Shown piece after piece: positions 8,009 to 13,359 of a DNA stretch of 26,129 bases. The position numbers were made by a program, and so were the translations under genes. The stretch covers positions 1-26,129 of the forward strand of contig JAIBJP010000010.1 of NCBI GenBank assembly GCA_020029625.1, read 5' to 3'. The notes under the pieces are model-generated. The model was not told the DNA's origin. It saw only the letters and a program-made list of their open reading frames with translations, and did not search any database. Positions within the stretch are counted from its first letter, which is position 1; every line of letters starts with the position of its first letter. Source of the DNA: Actinomycetota bacterium. GTDB lineage: Bacteria; Actinomycetota; Thermoleophilia; Gaiellales; Gaiellaceae.

Positions 8009-8191
8009 ATGGAGATGAGGATCTGGGGTCTCTCGAAGAAGAAGGCGAACTATCGCCCCGCCCCGCAGGCCGATGTCCGCTGCGACCATTGCATGTACAT
8101 GTTTCCACCACTGGCGCTCGGCGGCTGTCGCTTGGTCCGCGGGCTGATCCGCGGCACCGCCACCTGCGACAGGTTCACGCCCCGCCGCTGA
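8009..8191 (+). CDS. Small four-cysteine, HiPIP-like protein
   Basis: A 60-residue protein with four cysteines, C25-x2-C28-x11-C40-x12-C53, and the C-terminal phrase ATCDRFTPRR. The spacing and the CDHC...GGC...GTATC pattern are like high-potential iron-sulfur proteins and related small actinobacterial metal-binding proteins, but it is shorter, so iron-sulfur or zinc binding is inferred rather than shown. There is no signal peptide; the N-terminus is basic (WGLSKKKANYRP). The ATG has a strong Shine-Dalgarno GGGAGGG with 5-nt spacing (7997-8003) and TAGGAT upstream at 7985-7990, which together support a real gene. The antisense ORFs here lack comparable features. Confidence 0.65.
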   Translation: MEMRIWGLSKKKANYRPAPQADVRCDHCMYMFPPLALGGCRLVRGLIRGTATCDRFTPRR

Positions 8192-8279
8192 CCGACCCCT
8201 ACACCCTGAGGGGGCCGTCGCCCGCGAATAGGGCATGACGCCGCCTGGGGGACTCTCTTCGGCTGGTCTGGCCGGAGGG

Positions 8280-8424
8280 CGGGTATCTCGATCGAGGTCA
8301 CTCGAAAGAGCTAAAGGCTCGCGGCTCTGCGGCCGAACTAGGGAGTAATCAGAGGGGGAGACAGGTCATCCTCGGGAGAGGCCGCAACTTCCGAGGTGCG
8401 AGTACCTTCTCCCCCTCTTTTTTG
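8280..8424 (+). ncRNA. Candidate structured RNA or long structured 3' UTR
   Basis: The sequence folds into several nested elements on the plus strand: a local hairpin AGAGC (8307-8311) with GCTCT (8324-8328), a long terminator-like hairpin (8351-8418), and a GC-rich 7-bp complement between TGCGGCC (8328-8334) and GGCCGCA (8380-8386) in the loop of that hairpin, which would form a pseudoknot. No ORF follows on the plus strand, so it is not an ordinary leader of a downstream gene. It may be the 3' UTR of the four-cysteine gene or a separate small RNA. I could not match it to a known family; c-di-AMP riboswitch, SRP RNA and T-box signatures are absent. The rest of the 8192-8448 gap holds nothing else I recognise. 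Confidence 0.3.
8351..8423 (+). terminator. Strong intrinsic terminator with a long stem
   Basis: An 11-bp perfect stem (AGAGGGGGAGA 8351-8361 with TCTCCCCCTCT 8408-8418) continues as AGGT/ACCT (8363-8366, 8404-8407) and CCTCGG/CCGAGG (8370-8375, 8391-8396) with a 15-nt loop, and is followed by six T (8418-8423). The T tract fixes the plus-strand orientation; it faces the 3' end of the convergent peptidoglycan hydrolase gene. Confidence 0.75.
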
Positions 8425-8448
8425 CTTCCTGGGTTTGTGTCGCCGCTG

Positions 8449-9357
8449 TCAGACGAAGCGCCGCTGGAGCACGATCACGTTGGCGACGAAGGCGCGCGTC
8501 TCGGCGTAGACACCGTGCGTTCGCACCGACCAGGGACCCTGGTTGTAGGCAGCGAGCGCCCTCCGGGGCCGGAAGTTGAACTCGCGCAGCAACTGGTGGA
8601 GGTAGGCCACGCCCACCCTGACGTTCCCGTCCGTGGTCCGCGGCACGCGGCGCCCGATGAGGAACATCTCCACGTACGACCAGGTCCCCGGCGTCACCTG
8701 CATCACTCCCCAGGCACCGGCGGAGGAGCGAATGCGCGGCTGGAAGCCGGATTCCATCCACGCCAGCGCCTTCACGAGCGACGGCCGGATAGCGTAGCGG
8801 CGCGCCCAGAAGTTGAGCGAGGCACGCACGGTCGACCGCGTACCGCCGACTCGAGCCGCAGGCCTGTGAGAGACAGCTCGGACGCCGAAGGCGCGCAAGG
8901 TCTTCGGCCCGACGATTCCGTCTACCCCCAGATGCCGCGCGCGCTGGTAGCCGCGCACGGCGCGGGCCGTCACATACGTGAAACGCCCGTCCACCTTCCC
9001 CGGGTTGAACCCCTTCGCCCTGAGGAAGAACTCGAGGCAGGCCACGTCCCAGCCGACTGAGCCGCGCAGGATCAGCTGGCGGCGCCCGAAGAGAGGCCGT
9101 CCGAGGCGGCCGAGCTTCCTCCGCGTGAGCGGCCCCGCGACGCCGTCGACGACGAGGCCCGCGCTGCGCTGGAAGCGGCGCACGGCGCGCGCCGTGAGAG
9201 GTCCGGCGATGCCGTCGATCGCGCCGCGGTAGAAGCCCTTGGTCTTCAGAGCGACCTGGAGGCCGGGGATCTGGGGGTTGGTAATCGCGTGCGCTCGCGC
9301 CGGCAGCACCAGGGCTGCGAAGACGGCAAGGCACGCGACGAGTCGCCGCGAGCGCAT
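8449..9357 (-). CDS. Exported peptidoglycan hydrolase: two PG-binding domains plus SLT lytic transglycosylase
   Basis: This 302-residue secreted enzyme probably cleaves peptidoglycan glycan strands. Residues 1-24 form a signal peptide (basic start, hydrophobic core, ARAHA cleavage region). Two PG_binding_1 repeats follow at about 32-86 (GFYRGAIDGIAGPLTARAVR) and 102-157 (GFNPGKVDGRFTYVTARAVR). The C-terminal domain is lysozyme-like: E202 in AWMESGFQP is the likely catalytic glutamate, with GAWGVMQVTPGTW and AAYNQGP as the family motifs. ATG at 9357 is the only start giving the signal peptide. It lies 55 bp after the anti-sigma gene on the same strand, so it may be part of the sigma/anti-sigma unit and a target of it; this is inferred from position. 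Confidence 0.88.
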   Translation of the reverse strand: MRSRRLVACLAVFAALVLPARAHAITNPQIPGLQVALKTKGFYRGAIDGIAGPLTARAVRRFQRSAGLVVDGVAGPLTRRKLGRLGRPLFGRRQLILRGSVGWDVACLEFFLRAKGFNPGKVDGRFTYVTARAVRGYQRARHLGVDGIVGPKTLRAFGVRAVSHRPAARVGGTRSTVRASLNFWARRYAIRPSLVKALAWMESGFQPRIRSSAGAWGVMQVTPGTWSYVEMFLIGRRVPRTTDGNVRVGVAYLHQLLREFNFRPRRALAAYNQGPWSVRTHGVYAETRAFVANVIVLQRRFV

Positions 9358-9390
9358 GGGAGGGCGAATTTCGGCGCCCGACCGGAGATT

Positions 9391-9424
9391 CCTGCCTAGG
9401 ACATGAGCCTGCCTAGGGGATGAG
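9391..9424. repeat. 17-bp tandem duplication at the anti-sigma stop codon
   Basis: Two adjacent 17-bp units, CCTGCCTAGGACATGAG (9391-9407) and CCTGCCTAGGGGATGAG (9408-9424), differ at two positions. On the minus strand the second unit encodes the last codons and the TAG stop of the anti-sigma gene, and the first repeats that stop in the spacer. It looks like a local slippage duplication, though a paired binding site cannot be excluded. Confidence 0.6.
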
Positions 9425-10024
9425 CACGATCTCCACGCGCCCGGTGCGTCGGTACCCGAGGGCCCGTTCCACCTCGGCCTGCGTCGCGTCCCGGACCTCG
9501 ACCTTGTTACCGACGGCTCGCGCCCTGATTCCTTTTCGCCGGAGCTCGTCCGCGACGGTTGTGGCCGGGCCGGCGACCTTCATGACCGGTGGCGCGGCTT
9601 CCGCGCCTCCGGCCTGATCCTCCATTTGCAGCTGGCTCGTTGCTCCGGCAGCGGCGCTGCCTGCCTGGTCGTTGCCGTTCGTTTCGAGTACACCCGAGCT
9701 CACAAGGACGACAACCACCGCCGCGACAGCGGCGACCGGCGTCAGGATGGCGAGGAGCCGCCTCGGCGAGAGGGCGGGGCTCCGGTCGGGCGCGCGACGC
9801 TGCGTGGGCAAGCTCGTCGAGATCGCCTCGCGCCGCGCGGGAGGCAGGTGGAGGAGCTGCGACTCCCGCAGCGCGTCCTTGCCCGCCTGGACGAGCGCGA
9901 CCTGCTTCGCGCACGTAGCGCAGCTCGCGAGATGAAACTCGAGCTCCGTGCGGCGGTCCGCGGACAGCTCCCCCTCGACGTAGTCGAAGAGATCGACTTC
10001 CTCTGGATGAGTTCCGGTCACCAT
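9413..10024 (-). CDS. Membrane zinc-finger anti-sigma factor
   Basis: The 203-residue protein begins with a ZAS-type anti-sigma domain: H31-x3-C35-x2-C38 in HLASCATC, preceded by DLFDYVEGELSADRR, as in zf-HC2 anti-sigmas that hold ECF sigma factors at the membrane. A single transmembrane helix lies at about 89-109 (LLAILTPVAAVAAVVVVLVSS). The rest is an extracytoplasmic region with an Ala/Gly-rich linker and a folded-looking end (ADELRRKGIRARAVGNKVEVRD) of unknown function. The gene starts 8 bp after the sigma factor stop and is surely its cognate regulator. GTG at 10022-10024 gives the normal N-terminal distance to the zinc motif. Confidence 0.88.
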   Translation of the reverse strand: MVTGTHPEEVDLFDYVEGELSADRRTELEFHLASCATCAKQVALVQAGKDALRESQLLHLPPARREAISTSLPTQRRAPDRSPALSPRRLLAILTPVAAVAAVVVVLVSSGVLETNGNDQAGSAAAGATSQLQMEDQAGGAEAAPPVMKVAGPATTVADELRRKGIRARAVGNKVEVRDATQAEVERALGYRRTGRVEIVLIP

Positions 10025-10032
10025 TCGTTCGA

Positions 10033-10563
10033 CTATTCCCGCTCCGTCCTGGTTCCCAGCAATTCGGCGAGTCGTTTGCGGCCGCGGAAGATTCTCGACT
10101 TCACGGTACCCTCGGCGACTCCCGTCAGCTCGGCGATCTCGGCGTAGGAGCAGCCGAGGACGTCATAGAGGACGACGGCGCCGCGGTAGTCCTCTTCGAG
10201 GGCCGCGAGGGCCTGCTGAAGCGCTCCGGACAGCTCGTGGGCCACGAACTGGTCGCGGGGGTCGACGGGCTCGGCCACTTCCTCAAGCGGAGCGGTCGGA
10301 CGCTTCGTCCGCTGATCGTGGACGGCGTTGAGGCAGATCCGGTAGAGCCAGGTCGAGAAGCGCGCGCCGTGCCGGAAGGACGAAAGACCGAGCCACGCTC
10401 GGATGAACGCCTCCTGGACGGCGTCGGCAGCTTCGTCCGGCGATCCGAGCAGGCGCGTGGCCAGGGTGAAGAGCCGGTGCTGGTGCCGGTCCACGAGCTG
10501 CTCGAACGCCCAGCGGTCGCCTTTCTGAGCGCGCCTTACGAGAGGTCCGTCAGGATCATCCAC
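10033..10563 (-). CDS. ECF-type RNA polymerase sigma factor
   Basis: This 176-residue group IV sigma factor has region 2 (AFEQLVDRHQHRLFTLATRLL ends with region 2.4 FSTWLYRICLNAVHDQRTKR, written here as separate motifs) and region 4 (YRGAVVLYDVLGCSYAEIAE followed by GVAEGTVKSRIFRGRKRL). It belongs to the general SigE-like ECF class, paired with the zinc anti-sigma just downstream. GTG at 10563 is the best start: it gives MDDPDGPLVRRAQKGD, the usual ECF beginning, and has AAAGGAG 11 nt upstream on the minus strand. That Shine-Dalgarno lies inside the first codons of the divergent glycosyltransferase gene, because the two start codons are separated by only 2 bp. Autoregulation is common in this family, but no promoter is visible here. 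Confidence 0.92.
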   Translation of the reverse strand: MDDPDGPLVRRAQKGDRWAFEQLVDRHQHRLFTLATRLLGSPDEAADAVQEAFIRAWLGLSSFRHGARFSTWLYRICLNAVHDQRTKRPTAPLEEVAEPVDPRDQFVAHELSGALQQALAALEEDYRGAVVLYDVLGCSYAEIAELTGVAEGTVKSRIFRGRKRLAELLGTRTERE

Positions 10564-10565
10564 GC

Positions 10566-11801
10566 GTGAAGATTCTCCTTTGGCACGGCTACCTCCTGGG
10601 AGGCACGGGATCGAATGTCTATACGCGCTCCCTGGCGCGTGCCTGGAGCCGTCTCGGACATGAGGTCATCGTCTTCTGCCAGGACCCGCATCCCGACCGC
10701 TACGAAGGCCTCGAGCGTGTCAACGTCATTCGACCCCGGATCGAAGGGCCGCTCCCGGTTTTCGTCCTCGACCGCTACGAGGATCTCGAGCCGGCCTTTC
10801 TCCAGGATCTGACTCCGGCCGAGCGAGAACGCTTCGTCGAGCTCAATGCGGCCACGATGCGCGAGTTTCTTCCGGCGGACTACCTCTTCGTCAACCATGT
10901 CCTGCTCGGGGCGCCAGTGGGGGCCGCGGTCGGGATGCCCTTCACCGTGAAGGCACACGGCTCGGAGCTCGAGTTCTCGATGCGCGGCAACGACGATCTC
11001 GTCGCCTGGGCGCGTACCGCGCTCGGCTCGGCGCAGGATGTCGTCGTCGGCTCCGAGCACATCCGCGACGTGCTCGCGGAGGTGGTCGGCTGGACCGAGC
11101 GCGTGAGGATCGTGCCGCCGGGCGTGGACGTGGACGAGCTCCGTCCCGAGCCTCGGGAGGAGGCGCTTCGACAGCTCCTCGAGGAGGCTCGTCGTGATGG
11201 GCCGCGCGGCTCCGAACGCGATCCCGACGAGGACAATGCTTCCCGCTTCGAACCGTTCTTCTCCGAGGAGAGGCCCACGGTCGTCTACGTCGGCAAGCTC
11301 AGCGAGGAGAAGGGCGTCAGCCTCCTGCTCGAGGCGCTCGAAGGTGTCGACGTACGGGCCGTCATCGTGGGGTTCGGGCCGGCCCGCGACGAGCTCGAGC
11401 GCCAGGCCGGCCACCGAGTCCTCTTCACAGGAGCGCTCGAGCACCGGCACTTGCGGCATCTGTGGCCCCTCGCCGACGTCAGCGTGACGCCGTCGGTCTT
11501 CCCGGAAGCTTTCGGGATGGTGGCGGCCGAGGCGGCGGCCTGCGGCTCGCCGCCGCTCGTCGCCCGGCATTCGGGCCTGGCCGCGGTCGCAGAGGGGCTC
11601 GAAGCCGAGTACCCGGCACGTCACCGCGAGCTTGCGAGCTTCGTGCGGGGTGACCCGGACGACCTTCGGGCCAAGGTGCTGAAGATCCTGAGCCTTCCCC
11701 ACTCGGAGTGGGAAGAGCTCTCCGTCGCAGCCCGTCGGGCCGCTGTCGAACGTTGGAGCTGGGAGCGCGTGGCCGCTCTGCTACTTTCGCGCGATGGGTG
11801 A
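10566..11801 (+). CDS. GT4-family glycosyltransferase
   Basis: A 411-residue GT-B retaining glycosyltransferase. The N-terminus MKILLWHGYLLGGTGSNVY has the glycine-rich loop of the acceptor domain; GSEHIRDVL and VPPGVDVDEL mark the domain linker; VVYVGKLSEEKGVSLLLEAL begins the nucleotide-sugar domain and PEAFGMVAAEAAACGSPPL carries the E-x7-E motif. No signal peptide or membrane segment, so it is cytosolic or peripheral. Donor and acceptor sugars cannot be read. The loop PREEALRQLLEEARRDG followed by an acidic stretch (about residues 195-235) is longer than in many GT4 enzymes. It starts back-to-back with the sigma gene and overlaps the following ligase gene by 8 bp, which suggests co-expression with it. 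Confidence 0.88.
   Translation: MKILLWHGYLLGGTGSNVYTRSLARAWSRLGHEVIVFCQDPHPDRYEGLERVNVIRPRIEGPLPVFVLDRYEDLEPAFLQDLTPAERERFVELNAATMREFLPADYLFVNHVLLGAPVGAAVGMPFTVKAHGSELEFSMRGNDDLVAWARTALGSAQDVVVGSEHIRDVLAEVVGWTERVRIVPPGVDVDELRPEPREEALRQLLEEARRDGPRGSERDPDEDNASRFEPFFSEERPTVVYVGKLSEEKGVSLLLEALEGVDVRAVIVGFGPARDELERQAGHRVLFTGALEHRHLRHLWPLADVSVTPSVFPEAFGMVAAEAAACGSPPLVARHSGLAAVAEGLEAEYPARHRELASFVRGDPDDLRAKVLKILSLPHSEWEELSVAARRAAVERWSWERVAALLLSRDG
11782..11787 (+). promoter_or_regulatory. TANNNT box before the carboxylate-amine ligase
   Basis: TACTTT lies 6 nt before the ATG at 11794, inside the last codons of the glycosyltransferase gene. It could give an additional leaderless transcript for the ligase. 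Because the gene also overlaps its upstream neighbour, this is only a candidate. Confidence 0.3.
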
Positions 11802-12945
11802 GGCGCAGCGGCTCAGCCCCGAGGAGCAGATCCGCTTCGCGCGGGAAGGCTTCGACGCGGGCCAGGATCTCACGGTGGCCGTCGAAGAGGAGTTCGCGAT
11901 CCTCGACCCGCGCACGCACGGCCTCGTCAATCGGTTCGAAGAGTTCGCGGAGGCCGTCGTGGGGACCGAGCTGGAGGGCCAACTCGTCGGCGAGCTGATC
12001 GCCTCCGAGGTGGAGGTCCGCACCGGCCGCTGTGAGACGTTCGCCGAGGCGGCGGCGACGATGGCCGAGCGGCGGCGCCAACTTCTCGAGCTCACAGGGC
12101 GCCTGGACGCCGCCCTGTGCGGCACCGGAACGCATCCGTGGAGCCCCTGGCAGGAGCAGCGCATCATCGACACGCCCCACTACAGGCGCAACGACGAGCT
12201 CCTCCGCTACGTCGTCTGGCGCAACAACAGCTTCGGGCTGCACGTCCATGTCGGGATCCGCGGCGCCGACAGGGCGATTGCGGTCATGAACGCGCTGCGA
12301 AGCTACCTGCCCGAGCTGCTTGCCTTTTCCGCGAGCTCGCCCTTCGTCGAGGGCGTGTACACGTATCTCCACTCGGCGCGCACCGAGATCTTCACGCGGA
12401 TGTTTCCCCGCTGCGGCGTCCCCGACCTCTTCGAGGGCTGGGACGGCTACGAGCGCTACGTTCGTTTTCTCTACGACACGGGCTCGATCACCGAGCACAC
12501 ACAGATCTGGTGGAGCGTCCGACCGCACCTCGCCTTCCCCACGGTCGAGATCCGCATCTGCGACGGCCAACCGGAGCTGGCGGAAGCCCAGAGCCTGGCC
12601 GCGCTCCTGTACGCGCTCACGGCGCGGATCGCTCGCGCGGTGGACGAGGGCGAGCCGCTGCCGGCCCACCCTCACCGCCTGATCGAGGAGAACTTGTGGC
12701 GCGCAATCCGCTACGGCCTATCCGAGAGCTTCATCGACCTCGACAGCGGGGACGTGCTCCCGACGCGGCAACGCCTGGAGGACCTGATCGCCTGGATCGC
12801 GCCGGTCGCCGAGGAGCTCGGAGCGGCGTCGTATCTCGCTGTACCGGAGAAGAACGCCGCTGAGCGGCAGATCGCTGGCTGCGAGGCCGGGGAGAGCATC
12901 GAGGCGATCTACGCCCGCGAGGTGCTGGAGCCTGTCCGTGTCTGA
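11794..12945 (+). CDS. YbdK-type carboxylate-amine ligase (GCS2 family)
   Basis: The 383-residue protein belongs to the glutamate-cysteine ligase 2 family, which activates a carboxylate (often glutamate) with ATP and joins it to an amine. Visible motifs are TVAVEEEFAILD near residue 28, ELIASEVEVRTGRCETF, GTGTHPWSPW, LHVHVGIRG and FPTVEIRICDGQPEL, all typical of YbdK/EgtA-like enzymes. The length is normal. Actual substrates are not determined: YbdK homologues have weak gamma-glutamylcysteine synthetase activity, while EgtA relatives act in ergothioneine synthesis. The neighbouring glycosyltransferase could mean that the product is glycosylated, but nothing in the sequence proves it. It overlaps its neighbours on both sides by 8 bp. 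Confidence 0.88.
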   Translation: MGEAQRLSPEEQIRFAREGFDAGQDLTVAVEEEFAILDPRTHGLVNRFEEFAEAVVGTELEGQLVGELIASEVEVRTGRCETFAEAAATMAERRRQLLELTGRLDAALCGTGTHPWSPWQEQRIIDTPHYRRNDELLRYVVWRNNSFGLHVHVGIRGADRAIAVMNALRSYLPELLAFSASSPFVEGVYTYLHSARTEIFTRMFPRCGVPDLFEGWDGYERYVRFLYDTGSITEHTQIWWSVRPHLAFPTVEIRICDGQPELAEAQSLAALLYALTARIARAVDEGEPLPAHPHRLIEENLWRAIRYGLSESFIDLDSGDVLPTRQRLEDLIAWIAPVAEELGAASYLAVPEKNAAERQIAGCEAGESIEAIYAREVLEPVRV

Positions 12946-13252
12946 GCACGAAGAGGAGGCGGCCCGCCGGCTCGCCGAAGAGCTGAGGAACCTCAAGGTC
13001 GAGGACGTACTTCTCAACGTGCTGGTCCAGATCTCGTCGATCGGCTACCGTCGGCTGGGGCTGTCCGAGGAGACGAAGGCAGACCGTGATCTCGGGCAGG
13101 CGAAGCTCGCGATCGACACGATGAAGGCGCTCACGCCCGTACTCGCCCAAGTTGTCCCGACCGAGCTCGTGCTCGAGTTCGAGCGGTCGGTCGCCGAGCT
13201 CCAACTCGCCTACGTGAAGGCAGCCTCAGAGGATGCCGGTGGCGAGGACTGA
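12938..13252 (+). CDS. DUF1844-like small protein
   Basis: A 104-residue soluble, helix-rich, acidic protein. The central segment LNVLVQISSIGYRRLGL and DLGQAKLAIDTMKALTPVL resembles DUF1844 proteins, in which a hydrophobic helix is followed by a D-L-x-x-A-K/R-x-x-I-D-x-L segment. Function is unknown for the family. GTG at 12938 overlaps the 3' end of the ligase gene by 8 bp, so it is the last gene of the glycosyltransferase-ligase unit. A transmembrane helix is not predicted by eye. Alternative starts inside are possible but lose the acidic N-terminus. Confidence 0.7.
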   Translation: MSEHEEEAARRLAEELRNLKVEDVLLNVLVQISSIGYRRLGLSEETKADRDLGQAKLAIDTMKALTPVLAQVVPTELVLEFERSVAELQLAYVKAASEDAGGED

Positions 13253-13314
13253 GACCCGTGTCCGGTGCCAGTAAACGCTTCAACACCTTCAGCTGTGATA
13301 GAAATCCGCGGGCC

Positions 13315-13341
13315 GCGATCCGGCACCAGCTGCCGGATTGC
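13315..13341 (+). promoter_or_regulatory. 11-bp hairpin in the hppA leader region
   Basis: GCGATCCGGCA (13315-13325) pairs with TGCCGGATTGC (13331-13341) through 11 bp with one G-U pair and a 5-nt loop CCAGC. It ends 18 nt before the hppA start. There is no U tract, so it is not a standard terminator; it may be a leader structure, an operator, or the end of the preceding unit. TGATAGAAAT at about 13296-13305 is a weak -10 candidate upstream. The rest of the 107-bp gap is unremarkable. Confidence 0.4.
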
Positions 13342-13359
13342 GCGTAGGCCCTCGACCTC

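Noticed and set aside
8361..8407. SRP (4.5S) RNA, suggested by CAGGTCA in a long hairpin
   Set aside because: The apical GGAA tetraloop and the AGCAG side of the asymmetric loop are absent.
8280..8424. c-di-AMP (ydaO) riboswitch, because a cell-wall hydrolase gene is adjacent
   Set aside because: The conserved GACAGCTAAC-type and GGGGUUAAUC-type segments are missing, and the hydrolase is transcribed toward this region, not from it.
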